Shown one piece after another: positions 16,387-24,577 of a stretch of 64,000 nt of DNA. This stretch comes from Phreatobacter stygius (GTDB lineage Bacteria > Pseudomonadota > Alphaproteobacteria > Rhizobiales > Phreatobacteraceae), in assembly GCF_005144885.1 (NCBI RefSeq), contig NZ_CP039690.1, positions 2,307,001-2,371,000 of the forward strand. The letters run 5' to 3'. The notes beneath the pieces were generated by a model that saw only the letters and a list, made by a program, of their open reading frames with translations, did not search any database and had not been told where the DNA came from. The first letter of the stretch is position 1. Each line of letters begins with the position of its first letter. A program made the position numbers and the translations under genes.

Positions 16387-16485
16387 TCGCCCGATGCAGC
16401 CATTGCCGGCCGAAACGCCGGCCACCATCACCATGTTCGGCGGCGCGCCGGCCTTCGGCCAACCACGATCGAGCGGGAGAACGCC

Positions 16486-17403
16486 ATGACCGCCACGGCC
16501 CCCCAGACCAACCCGGTCCGCGCGGCGAGCCTCGCCTCGTCCGACGCCTCCGAGGGCATGAGCTATCTCGAGAACCTGCCGCGCAAGGTGGTGACGGTCT
16601 ATCTGCCGCTGATCATCATCATGATCGTGCTGCTGTTTCCGTTCTACTGGATGGTCATCACCTCGATCAAACCGGACGCCCAGCTGCTCGACCTGCAGAC
16701 CAGCAACCCGTTATGGGTGACCGAGCCGACGCTGCGCCATGTCGAGAAGCTGCTGCTCGATTCCAACTATCCGCGCTGGCTGTGGAACACCATGCTGGTG
16801 GCGGTCTGCGCCACCTTCCTGTCGATCTTCGCCTCCGTCCTGGCGGCCTATGCCATCGTCCGGGTGCGCTACAAGGGCGCCCAGACGGTCGGCGGGCTGA
16901 TCTTCCTCGCCTATCTGGTGCCGCCGTCGATCCTGTTCATCCCGCTGTCGACGATCATCTATGCCTATGGGCTGTTCGACACGCCCTTCGCGCTGATCCT
17001 GACCTATCCGACCATCCTCATCCCGTTCTGCACCTGGCTGCTGATGGGCTATTTCAAGACCATCCCCTACGAGCTTGAGGAATGCGCCCTGGTCGACGGC
17101 GCCAGCCGCTGGCAGATCCTGACCAAGATCATCCTGCCGCTCGCCGTGCCCGGCCTGATCTCGGCCTTCATCTTCGCCTTCACCCTGTGCTGGAACGAGT
17201 TCGTCTACGCATTGACCTTCATTTCGTCGAACCACAACAAGACCGTGCCGGTGGCGATCATCTCCGAATTCGTCGACGGCGACGTGTTCCGCTGGGGCTC
17301 GCTGATGGCCGGCGCGCTGGTCGGCTCGTTGCCGCTGGTCATCCTCTATGCCTTCTTCGTCGAGCATTATGTGTCGGCGATGACCGGCGCCGTGAAGGAG
17401 TAG
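16486..17403 (+). CDS. ABC transporter permease (MalG/UgpE-like)
   Basis: A 305-residue permease. The N-terminal cytoplasmic stretch precedes helix VVTVYLPLIIIMIVLLFPFYWM. The EAA loop is YELEECALVDGASRWQILTK, just before ILPLAVPGLISAF. It follows the MalF-like gene after 99 bp containing GC-rich inverted repeats (around 16403-16460). The ATG is preceded by GCGGGAG. It ends four bases before the 3-hydroxyisobutyrate-dehydrogenase-like gene, implying one transcript. Confidence 0.93.
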   Translation: MTATAPQTNPVRAASLASSDASEGMSYLENLPRKVVTVYLPLIIIMIVLLFPFYWMVITSIKPDAQLLDLQTSNPLWVTEPTLRHVEKLLLDSNYPRWLWNTMLVAVCATFLSIFASVLAAYAIVRVRYKGAQTVGGLIFLAYLVPPSILFIPLSTIIYAYGLFDTPFALILTYPTILIPFCTWLLMGYFKTIPYELEECALVDGASRWQILTKIILPLAVPGLISAFIFAFTLCWNEFVYALTFISSNHNKTVPVAIISEFVDGDVFRWGSLMAGALVGSLPLVILYAFFVEHYVSAMTGAVKE

Positions 17404-17407
17404 GGCC

Positions 17408-18286
17408 TTGACCAGCATCGCCTTCGCCGGCCTTGGCGCCATGGGACGGCCGATGGCGGCCAACCTGATCAAATCCGGCCATCAGGTCAGGGGCTTCGAC
17501 GTCAATCCGCTGGCGCTCGACTGGCTCGAGGGCCAGGGCGGCACGCCGTTCCCGAGCGCCAGCGACGCCGCCGATGGCGCCGACGTGCTGGTCCTGATGG
17601 TGGTCAATGCCGATCAGGCCGAGGCCGTGTTGTTCGAGGCCGGCGCCCTCGACGCCCTGAGCCCGCGGGCGCTGGTCATTCTCTCGGCCACCTGTCCGCC
17701 GGCCCGCGCCGCGGCGATCGGCGCCAAGGTCGAGGCAAGCCAGCGCCGCTTCATCGACGCGCCGGTCTCGGGCGGCGTGGTCGGCGCCGAGGCCGGCTCG
17801 CTCACCATCATGGCGGCCGGCCCCCAGGCCGAGTACGAAGCCGCCGAACCGATCCTGAGGGTGATGGGCTCCAGGCTCTACCATGTCGGCCAGAAGGCTG
17901 GCGACGGCGCCATGGTCAAGACCATCAACCAATTGCTCTGCGGCGTGCATATTGCCGCCGCGGCCGAGGCCCTGGCGCTCGGCGAGCGCGCCGGCCTCGA
18001 CACCAGCCTGCTGCTCGAGATCTACGGCGCGAGCGCCGCCGGCAGCTGGATGCTCAGCAATCGCGGCCCGCGCATGCTGATGGACGATCCGCCAGTCACC
18101 TCTGCGGTCGACATCTTCGTCAAGGATCTCGGCATCGTGCTCGATGCCGGCCATTCCACCCGCGCGCCGCTGTTCCTGGCCGCCGCCGCCCACCAGCTGT
18201 TCCTGGCGGCCTCCGGCATGGGCCTCGGCAAGGCCGACGACGCGCTGGTCATCGAGGCCTATCGGGCCATGGCGCCGAAAAGCTGA
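17408..18286 (+). CDS. 3-hydroxyisobutyrate/tartronate-semialdehyde-type dehydrogenase
   Basis: The 292-residue protein is a beta-hydroxyacid dehydrogenase. It has the Rossmann motif AFAGLGAMGRPMAANL, the substrate-binding DAPVSGGVVGAEAG, and the catalytic Lys in GDGAMVKTINQL. Translation begins at a TTG four bases after the permease stop. It probably oxidises or reduces a product of the imported solute. Related proteins include GarR, LtnD and MmsB; the long C-terminal helical region is typical. The substrate is not determined. Confidence 0.9.
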   Translation: MTSIAFAGLGAMGRPMAANLIKSGHQVRGFDVNPLALDWLEGQGGTPFPSASDAADGADVLVLMVVNADQAEAVLFEAGALDALSPRALVILSATCPPARAAAIGAKVEASQRRFIDAPVSGGVVGAEAGSLTIMAAGPQAEYEAAEPILRVMGSRLYHVGQKAGDGAMVKTINQLLCGVHIAAAAEALALGERAGLDTSLLLEIYGASAAGSWMLSNRGPRMLMDDPPVTSAVDIFVKDLGIVLDAGHSTRAPLFLAAAAHQLFLAASGMGLGKADDALVIEAYRAMAPKS

Positions 18287-18309
18287 ATGCACAGGCCTCG
18301 ATCACGACG

Positions 18310-18326
18310 GGGCTGACCGTCAGCCC
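18310..18326. terminator. Small GC-rich hairpin between convergent genes
   Basis: GGGCTGA (18310-18316) and TCAGCCC (18320-18326) form a perfect 7-bp stem with a 3-base loop. It overlaps the stop codon of the MarR gene and lies just past the dehydrogenase stop. It lacks a strong U-tract. Confidence 0.4.
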
Positions 18327-18826
18327 TCACCCTCGTCGTCCTCGTCGTCGCCGCCGAGGTGTTCATGCGGCTGCAGGGTCTTCTCGATCCGGCGAAGCAA
18401 TTTCCTGAGCCGTTTCACATCCTTGGTGTCGAGATCGGCAAGCATCTCGTCTTCCGCCGCGAACCACAGGTCGTCGAGCGCCAGGGCCTTGGCGCGGCCG
18501 GCCTCGGTCAGGCCGACGCGAACCAGCCGGCCGTCGCCGCCTTCGCTGGTCTTGCGCTCGACCAGGGCCTGGACATGCAGCCGGCCGACGGTCTTGGATG
18601 CGGTCGGCGGCCTGACCCGCAGCGTCGTGGCAAGGTCGCCCATGGTCATGTCACCGGCATCCGCCAGGATCTTCAGAACCTGCTCCTGGCCCGGATAGAG
18701 CCCGAGCGTGGTCAATTTGCGTGCCACCAGCGCACGATGAACGCGTGCGGCATGTTGAACATGGGCGCCAATGGTCTTGCGATAAGGTTCTCGCACCGGC
18801 CGTTCGGCCTCCTTCGCGCGGGTCAT
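18320..18826 (-). CDS. MarR-family transcriptional regulator
   Basis: The 168-residue winged-helix protein has the MarR core from about residue 25. The recognition-helix region is MGDLATTLRVRPPTASKTVGRL and the wing is ERKTSEGGDGRLVRVGLTEAG. It ends in an acidic tail (GGDDEDDEGEG), which is unusual. It lies downstream of a flavodoxin-fold reductase gene on the same strand. A palindrome, TGATATCA (18861-18868), about 35 bp before the start could be its operator. The ligand is unknown. Confidence 0.88.
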   Translation of the reverse strand: MTRAKEAERPVREPYRKTIGAHVQHAARVHRALVARKLTTLGLYPGQEQVLKILADAGDMTMGDLATTLRVRPPTASKTVGRLHVQALVERKTSEGGDGRLVRVGLTEAGRAKALALDDLWFAAEDEMLADLDTKDVKRLRKLLRRIEKTLQPHEHLGGDDEDDEGEG

Positions 18827-18959
18827 GCCTATCCCCCTGAAGCGTGACCGGGCGAGTGGCTGATATCAACCCTGCGCGCGGCCGCGTGACGGCCGCGGAG
18901 TCGCGACCGCCGCATATTCCCCTCGGCAACGTGACAACATCGTGACCAAGCCAGCCGGC

Positions 18960-19541
18960 TCACAAGCTGGCCATCCGATTGCGCACCTTGGCGAGAAAGG
19001 CGGCGCGGCTTTGCGGTGTCGACCGGTTCATGTCGTAATGGGCGAGATAGGTCACCGGCGACGTCGTGCGGGTCACCCCGCGCAGCGAACGGGTGCAGAA
19101 CTTGCGCGGCGGATTGCCGAGCAGCAGCGCCTTCAGCCAGGTCGCGCCATAACTGGTCACCACGGCCACCTTCTTGACATTGGTGAGCTGGCCGCGCGCC
19201 TTGCCGTCGACCATGCCGAACGACACGCCGGGCAGGAAAACCCGGTCGAGAAAGCCTTTCAGCACGGCCGGCAGGCCGAAATTCCACACCGGGAACACCA
19301 GCACCAGGGCTTCCGCGGTGCGCAGCCTGTCCACATAGCCGTTGACCGGCAGGATGTTGGTGGCGAGGTCGTGATACCCGGCCCGCTCGGCGCGGCTCAG
19401 GACCGGATCGAAACCTTCGGCGTAGAGATCGCAATCATCGACCTCATGGCCCTGCGCGGCCAGCGTCTCGACCACGGCGCGATGCAGCGCCGCGCCGTAG
19501 CTTTCCGGGTTCGGATGGCAATAGAGGACGAGAACTTTCAT
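18960..19541 (-). CDS. NAD(P)H-dependent flavodoxin-fold oxidoreductase
   Basis: The 193-residue protein is of the NQO1/MdaB/KefF type. It has the flavin-binding start KVLVLYCHPNPESYGAALH and the FPVWNFGLPAVLKGFLDRVF segment, both typical. Such FMN/FAD enzymes reduce quinones or related electrophiles in two-electron steps. It lies upstream of the MarR gene with a 133-bp gap, so the regulator may control it; MarR/quinone-reductase pairs are common. Confidence 0.88.
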   Translation of the reverse strand: MKVLVLYCHPNPESYGAALHRAVVETLAAQGHEVDDCDLYAEGFDPVLSRAERAGYHDLATNILPVNGYVDRLRTAEALVLVFPVWNFGLPAVLKGFLDRVFLPGVSFGMVDGKARGQLTNVKKVAVVTSYGATWLKALLLGNPPRKFCTRSLRGVTRTTSPVTYLAHYDMNRSTPQSRAAFLAKVRNRMASL

Positions 19542-19618
19542 CGGGCATCCATGGCACGATTCGTCACCTGGTCATGATCGCCGCGGTCGCGCCGCGGCGC
19601 CGCGACCGGCGGCTCGTC

Positions 19619-21037
19619 TCATTCGGCGACGCCCGCCTCGGCCAGGCTCTTGAACAGGAAATGTTTGCCTGATTTGTAGTCGTAGCTCGGATCCTCCCAG
19701 GCGATCATCTTGCCCGGATTGAGCAACCCCTTCGGATCCGCCTCCTTCTTGAAGGCGAGCTGGACGTCGTCGGTCTGTTTCATGCCGCCCTCTTCCAGCG
19801 TGTAGCGGTGCGGATTGAACACCGGCGCGCCCATGTCCTCATGGATCCTGACGATCTCGTCGAGCCGCTCCTCGGTCGTGAACCGCACCATTGGCAGGCC
19901 GAAACAGGTCACTTTGCCGTCGAAGCGGACGAATTCGAGATGACCGATCACCTCGTCGCCGAAATGCGCGTGCAGCTTGGCCGCCAGCGCCACCTGGTCG
20001 GGGAACGGGTAGAGCGTCTGCAGATAGGTGATCGCCGGATCGATGCGCAGCGCCCTCAGTGTCGTGTGGTTCCAGGTCAACTCGAAACCCGGCGGCAGGC
20101 GCTTCTTGTCATCGTCGGCGAGGACGTCCGAGCGGAACAACAGTTCGGCACTGGCACGCCTGGCGAGCGCCAGCGTAGCATCGACCGCGAAGTCGGCGAT
20201 CATCGCGATGACCACATGGCTGTCGGGCTGCAGATAGTCCTGGTGGCGCAGGAAATAGCTGTGCGGCGCCGGCGCGGCGATCACCGTCAGGTTCTTCTTG
20301 GCGATGCCGTCCTGCTCGCCGAGCGAATTGGCGAAGCCGGCCGCGCGCTCGAACGTGTCGAAGCCGAAGATCAGGTCGACCCAGGCATAGGCCGGCCCGA
20401 GCGGCATCTCGACCTCGGTGATGATGCCGTTGGTGCCATAGGCATGGGCCACCTTGTGGAGGTCGTCGCCGGTGAGCTCGAGCACCCGCGGCTCCGCCTC
20501 CATGGTCACCACCTTGAGCCGGATCACATTGCCGGCGTCACGCAGGCCACCCCAGGTGATCGAGCCGACGCCGCCGGATCCGCCGGCGATGAAGCCGCCG
20601 ACCGACGCGGTCGCATAGGTCGAGGGATGCATGCGGACTTCCTGCGCCTGGCCGCGCGCCAGCTTGTCGATATCGGCGATGACCGCGCCGGCCTCGGCGA
20701 CGAAACGCCCGGGCTGCACGGCGATCACCGTATTGAGGCCGGCCAGATCCAGCACGATGCCGCCGGACAGCGGCATGGCCTGGCCGTAATTGCCGGTGCC
20801 GGTGCCGCGCGGCGTCACCGGGATCCCCAGTTCATAGGCCGCGGCCAGGGTGCGTATAACCTCCGCCTCGTTCGCCGGCGACACGATGATGTCGCCGACG
20901 ACATGATCGAGCTGCCGCTTCAAGGTCGGCGAGTACCAATAGAAGTCCCGGCTCTTCTGTTTCACCAGCGCCGGGTTCTCTTCCGTTCTGATGCCGCCGA
21001 GGCGGCTCTTCAACCCGGCGATGTCGTAGGTCGTCAT
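19619..21037 (-). CDS. FAD-binding (PCMH/GlcD-type) oxidoreductase
   Basis: The 472-residue protein has an N-terminal FAD-binding PCMH domain. PVTPRGTGTGNYGQAMPLSGG and MHPSTYATASVGGFIAGGSGG form the pyrophosphate-binding loops. The C-terminal lobe ends DPKGLLNPGKMIAWE, the standard GlcD/DLD ending. It probably oxidises a 2-hydroxyacid or related compound. It starts four bases after the amidohydrolase stop, so both genes share a transcript. The actual substrate is unknown. Confidence 0.9.
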   Translation of the reverse strand: MTTYDIAGLKSRLGGIRTEENPALVKQKSRDFYWYSPTLKRQLDHVVGDIIVSPANEAEVIRTLAAAYELGIPVTPRGTGTGNYGQAMPLSGGIVLDLAGLNTVIAVQPGRFVAEAGAVIADIDKLARGQAQEVRMHPSTYATASVGGFIAGGSGGVGSITWGGLRDAGNVIRLKVVTMEAEPRVLELTGDDLHKVAHAYGTNGIITEVEMPLGPAYAWVDLIFGFDTFERAAGFANSLGEQDGIAKKNLTVIAAPAPHSYFLRHQDYLQPDSHVVIAMIADFAVDATLALARRASAELLFRSDVLADDDKKRLPPGFELTWNHTTLRALRIDPAITYLQTLYPFPDQVALAAKLHAHFGDEVIGHLEFVRFDGKVTCFGLPMVRFTTEERLDEIVRIHEDMGAPVFNPHRYTLEEGGMKQTDDVQLAFKKEADPKGLLNPGKMIAWEDPSYDYKSGKHFLFKSLAEAGVAE

Positions 21038-21041
21038 GGCG

Positions 21042-22373
21042 TCAACTCCACAGCACGTCGAGGTCGCGATAGCAGGGCAGCGTCGTATCGATGGCCCGGC
21101 CGGCCCGGATCACCGTCCGGTCGGCCTCCGGCCGGGCCAGGAGTTCGGTCCAGGTCCGGCCGCGGAACAGCACGAGATCGGCGGCAAGGCCTGCCGCGAT
21201 CAGGCCGCGACCGGAGAACCCGCAGGCCTCGGCCGGAGTTCCCGTCACGGTCAACGGCCAGTCGCCGACCGGATGGTCGAAATGCAGGATCCGGGTCGCC
21301 GCCCGGTACACCTCCAGCACATCCAGGTCGCCATAGGCATAAAAGGGGTCGCGGGTGTTGTCGGATGCGACCATGACCGGCGTGCCGCGCTGCTTCATCT
21401 CGTGCAGCAAGGTGACACCGCGCCGGCGTGGCGTGCGCCCGAAGCTCCGGTCCTGCAGATACATGTTGCACATCGGCAGCGAGACGACGGCGAGGCCCGC
21501 CTTGGCGACCAGGTCCAGCGTGCGCTCGACCTCGTCGTCGGCCTGCGCCGACAGCGAGCAGCAATGGCCAACCACGATCCGGCCATTGCCGTTCTCGGCC
21601 CAGCCGAAACGCAACGCGGCCTCGGCGATCAGCCGCAACGAATGGGCCCCCGCATCAAGCGTCTCGTCGACATGGAAGTCGAGCTTGAAACCTTGCGCCA
21701 GCGCCGTCGAAAAAAGCTGCTCGAGCCCCTCGGCCAGGTTCGGCGACATATAGGTGACGCAGCCGAGGCCGCCGCCGAAACGCTTCAGCACGGGCACCAG
21801 CTTGTCGAGATAGCCGTCCTCGACCACGACATCGATGCCGCAGAGCGAGGAGGCCTGCAGGTCGATCCGGCCAAGCCACTCCTGCCGGAGCTCACTGAAT
21901 AGGGGCCAGGAAATGTCGATCTGGCCGGGCAGCGAATCGATATGGGTGCGGATCGCCGCGGTGCCGTGGGCAAAAGCCGACCTGAGCCCGAAATTCATCC
22001 GCGTCCTGACGTCCACCGCCGACCAGTTGGCCTGGCGATCGGCGGCGACCGCGGCGAGCGCGCCCGGAAAGGTGCCGTCGGGATTGGCCGCGCGCGGCCA
22101 GATATGGCCCTTGTCGAGATGGGTATGGCTGTCGACGAAACAGGGAAACACCATGGCCCGATCGAGATCGACGGTGGCCAGGTCGGTCGCGGCATCGGCC
22201 GCCGACCGCACGCCGATCGTTTCGATCCGGCCGTCGGTGATGACGATGTCGGCGAGCGCCAGGCCATCGCCATTGGCATCAAGCGTGGCGCCGCCGACCA
22301 GCGCTGCCGGAACCGTCGCATTGGCGAGCCGATAGCGGCCACTGTCGGGAAGCGAGGCAAAACCGAGACCCAT
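21042..22373 (-). CDS. Cytosine-deaminase-like amidohydrolase
   Basis: The 443-residue metal-dependent hydrolase has the amidohydrolase signature. HxH is in FVDSHTHLDKGHIWPR, a metal His is in KLDFHVDET, another is in VVGHCCSLSA, and the active Asp is in VASDNTRDPFYAYGD. The spacing matches the cytosine deaminase (CodA) subgroup. The start at MGLGFASL is used because the open frame upstream reads through the tRNA-Gly region. It forms an operon with the FAD oxidoreductase and probably opens or deaminates a cyclic nitrogen compound. Confidence 0.88.
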   Translation of the reverse strand: MGLGFASLPDSGRYRLANATVPAALVGGATLDANGDGLALADIVITDGRIETIGVRSAADAATDLATVDLDRAMVFPCFVDSHTHLDKGHIWPRAANPDGTFPGALAAVAADRQANWSAVDVRTRMNFGLRSAFAHGTAAIRTHIDSLPGQIDISWPLFSELRQEWLGRIDLQASSLCGIDVVVEDGYLDKLVPVLKRFGGGLGCVTYMSPNLAEGLEQLFSTALAQGFKLDFHVDETLDAGAHSLRLIAEAALRFGWAENGNGRIVVGHCCSLSAQADDEVERTLDLVAKAGLAVVSLPMCNMYLQDRSFGRTPRRRGVTLLHEMKQRGTPVMVASDNTRDPFYAYGDLDVLEVYRAATRILHFDHPVGDWPLTVTGTPAEACGFSGRGLIAAGLAADLVLFRGRTWTELLARPEADRTVIRAGRAIDTTLPCYRDLDVLWS

Positions 22374-22705
22374 GCAATTCTCCTGCGCGCAATCTGTTTG
22401 CGTGGCCCTGCCGCTATGCGTCAGCCTGAATCGGCGGCGGCGCATCGGTGGGCGCTGCAATAGATCACGAGGCGTGCGCGGGAGGCCAGAGCCGCGGTGG
22501 AATGGAGGTGCTGCGCCGCGGCCGGCAGCGCCGGATTTGCCGCCGGCTGGCGGTTCGAAGCACCTCTGGCCGGCATCAAACGGCCGCGAACCGCGCCAAG
22601 ATCCACAGTCGTGGAAAAAAGTGTCACGGGACCATTGCAATCCTCGGCGTCCTTTGGCATAGAACCGCCCTCTTCGATGCTTCGGCGGTCGAGAGACAAA
22701 TTGAT
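22374..22705. other. Intergenic region before tRNA-Gly
   Basis: These 332 bases lie upstream of the amidohydrolase and before the tRNA. I see no convincing gene; open frames here are GC-driven. A plausible tRNA promoter is present: TTGCAA (22635-22640), a 17-base spacer, and CATAGA (22658-22663), ending 42 bases before the tRNA. It is a weak match to the sigma-70 consensus. Confidence 0.4.
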
Positions 22706-22790
22706 GCGGGAGTAGCTCAGGGGTAGAGCACAACCTTGCCAAGGTTGGGGTCGAGGGTTCGAATCCCTTCTCCCGCTCCAATTTGTCTCT
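22692..22790 (+). other. Leader-trailer helix enclosing tRNA-Gly
   Basis: AGAGACAAAT (22692-22701) lies four bases before the tRNA, and its perfect complement ATTTGTCTCT (22781-22790) follows immediately after the encoded CCA. In the precursor transcript these 10-base arms can pair and stack on the acceptor stem. Such a helix could affect RNase P and 3'-end processing. Confidence 0.6.
22706..22780 (+). tRNA. tRNA-Gly (anticodon GCC), CCA encoded
   Basis: A 75-base tRNA that folds as a cloverleaf. The acceptor stem GCGGGAG pairs with CTCCCGC. The D arm begins TAGCTCAGGGGTAGAGCA. The anticodon stem-loop is ACCTTGCCAAGGT with GCC at 22738-22740. The T arm is GGGTTCGAATCCC, followed by the discriminator T and encoded CCA. 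It reads GGC and GGT glycine codons. No integrase or attachment-site duplication is seen next to it. Confidence 0.97.
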
Positions 22791-22824
22791 TCATAGCCGC
22801 CGCCCGAACTTCCGGAGAATTCCC

Positions 22825-23022
22825 ATGACATACGGATCCGTGAAGTCGTTCATGCGCGCGATCGACATCGATTTCCTGCGCGTCGACGGTGCTGCCGAAA
22901 CCGCCCGCTTCTTCGTGCCGAACCCCGGCCGCCGCATCGAGATCGCACCGCGCGGCGTCACCGTGACCCGCCGCACCGTCAAGCCGCGCTCGCGGGTGAA
23001 GCGCTTCATCCGCATTTCCTGA
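22825..23022 (+). CDS. Small basic hypothetical protein
   Basis: A 65-residue protein starting 45 bases after tRNA-Gly, with a Shine-Dalgarno-like CCGGAG nine bases before the ATG. The N-terminal half is mixed (MTYGSVKSFMRAIDIDF) and the C-terminus is strongly basic (TRRTVKPRSRVKRFIRIS). An antisense open frame overlaps it, but the SD and sense composition favour this strand. It may be cotranscribed with the tRNA. I do not recognise a family. Confidence 0.45.
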   Translation: MTYGSVKSFMRAIDIDFLRVDGAAETARFFVPNPGRRIEIAPRGVTVTRRTVKPRSRVKRFIRIS

Positions 23023-23136
23023 GAGCGGACAGGGCGACCCAGGTCGTCATTTCAACCACATCAGAACGCCGCTGCCGCCGCCACGGCGCACCGGACCATG
23101 CCGGCATGGCTCGCCATGGACCGCTTGCTGCGACCG

Positions 23137-23865
23137 TCAGGTGGCCGGTTCGAAGGCGAGGCCGTCGCCGACGCGGTCGATGGTGAGCGGGCTGCGGTCG
23201 CGCAACATGCTGTTGCGCTTGACGACCGTGTCGGTGTCGATCCGGCCGGTCGTGCGCTGTACCCGGCCGGTCAGGTAGTTGATGCTGATGCCGCTGGTCT
23301 GGCCGCTGTTGCGCATCGTCGTGTCCCGGTCGTAACCGATTACCCGCAAGCTGCCGCCCTGGTAACGCAACGTATAGGTCGTCGACGAGAGCTCCCAGGA
23401 CCCGGCGCTTGAAAACATGCCGAGACGGACCTTCACGACGCCGCGTGCGACGGTGACGGCATTGTCGCCGAGGGGATCCTCGAGGGTCGGCGCATCGCGG
23501 CGCGGGATCAGGTTATGGTTCTGCAAGGCCAGGTCGAAACCGCCGCCGGCCTTGCCGAGCGCCAGCGCGAGGATCCGCGGATTGGTGTTGAAGCGTTTTT
23601 CGCCGAGCCCGGAATTGGTCAGGATATTGACCGGGTCGTCCTGGCGCAGGACCAGCACCAGATCCGCGATGCCGTCACCGTTGAGGTCGCCGCGCCGGCT
23701 CTGCTCCAGGCGCCAGCCCGGCGGCACGAAGCCGTCCGGGGCGGCGGCCTGTTTCGCCAGCTGCGGATAGGTCACGGGCGGAATCACCAGATCGTCGCCG
23801 CAGGCCACGGCGATCGGCTGGACGATCACGGCGAGGACGCAGGACAGGGCCTTGAAGTGATGCAT
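23137..23865 (-). CDS. Secreted hypothetical protein with a VCBS/FG-GAP-like motif
   Basis: The 242-residue protein has a signal peptide (MHHFKALSCVLAVIVQPIAVACG). A calcium-binding type repeat, GDLNGDGIADLVLVLR, follows at about residues 60-75. A beta-rich region with paired Tyr/Thr strands (SSTTYTLRYQGGSLRVIGYDRD) follows. The start is taken at MHHF because the ATG upstream reads non-signal sequence. Similar Gram-negative proteins are annotated only as hypothetical; an extracellular or periplasmic location is likely. Function unknown. Confidence 0.65.
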   Translation of the reverse strand: MHHFKALSCVLAVIVQPIAVACGDDLVIPPVTYPQLAKQAAAPDGFVPPGWRLEQSRRGDLNGDGIADLVLVLRQDDPVNILTNSGLGEKRFNTNPRILALALGKAGGGFDLALQNHNLIPRRDAPTLEDPLGDNAVTVARGVVKVRLGMFSSAGSWELSSTTYTLRYQGGSLRVIGYDRDTTMRNSGQTSGISINYLTGRVQRTTGRIDTDTVVKRNSMLRDRSPLTIDRVGDGLAFEPAT

Positions 23866-24000
23866 GGCAAGCCTTTTGAAGACGGCGGTCGGGACAGGCC
23901 ATAGGACCCGCCGGTTACGGCGATATGGCGCGGCCGGGCGCGTGGTTTCGACGCCCCATGCAGGGCGCAGGCAACTGCCCCCGCCCCGGATCATCAGAGC

Positions 24001-24024
24001 CCAGGCCGGCTTTCTCCGGCCTGG
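24001..24024 (-). terminator. Hairpin downstream of the DUF2794 gene
   Basis: CCAGGCCGG (24001-24009) and CCGGCCTGG (24016-24024) form a perfect 9-bp stem with a 6-base loop, 17 bases beyond the DUF2794 stop on the minus strand. No U-tract follows. It may terminate or stabilise the transcript. Confidence 0.5.
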
Positions 24025-24040
24025 CTCCGGACCGCAAAGC

Positions 24041-24400
24041 TTATTGTACGGCCCTCAGCGGCTTTTCGAGCGCCGCCAGCACGCGCCTGAGCTCATGGCC
24101 GCGCTTCAGGATGAGGCCGGTCGCGGCGATCACCGAATAGGCGCCCTGGCGCGCCGCCAGCTTCGGATCCTTGACGATCCGGTAGAGCGGCACCTCGGAG
24201 GCGCGGCGGAAAATCGAGAACACCGCCTTGTCCTTGAGGAAATCGATCGCGTAGTCGCGCCATTCGCCGGCAGCCACCATGCGTCCATAGAGGTTCAGGA
24301 TGTCGTCCAGTTCGCGCCGGTCGAAGGCTATGCGCGAGGTGGAGGCACCGGCGTTCATGGGAACGACAGTGCCCTGCAAACTCGTCTCGGCATCGGACAT
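24041..24400 (-). CDS. DUF2794 family protein
   Basis: A 119-residue protein that matches the alphaproteobacterial DUF2794 family. Its core is IAFDRRELDDILNLYGRMVA, followed by EWRDYAIDFLKDKAVFSIFRR and YRIVKDPKLAARQGAYSVI. The protein is cytoplasmic with no signal peptide. Members are widespread in Hyphomicrobiales, with no established function that I know of. It sits alone between two hypothetical genes and is followed by a hairpin. Confidence 0.85.
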   Translation of the reverse strand: MSDAETSLQGTVVPMNAGASTSRIAFDRRELDDILNLYGRMVAAGEWRDYAIDFLKDKAVFSIFRRASEVPLYRIVKDPKLAARQGAYSVIAATGLILKRGHELRRVLAALEKPLRAVQ

Positions 24401-24577
24401 GAGGCTCCTTCCAGCGCTCCATCTCGCGTCACGAAGCAGTCATGATCTGCCTCGCGCGCGAGCTTGGCAAGCCGGGGCGGGCCCAAAGGCTGGTCCGATC
24501 GGGCGAGCCATGCCGTACCCGCCGGCCTCGGACGGGTGGCCGGCCGCTACCGGATCGCCCGTCTCAGACCGCTGTCG

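Noticed and set aside
22706-22780. tRNA-Gly as an integration site of a genomic island
   Set aside because: No duplicated tRNA 3' end and no integrase next to it; the flanking repeat is inverted, not direct.
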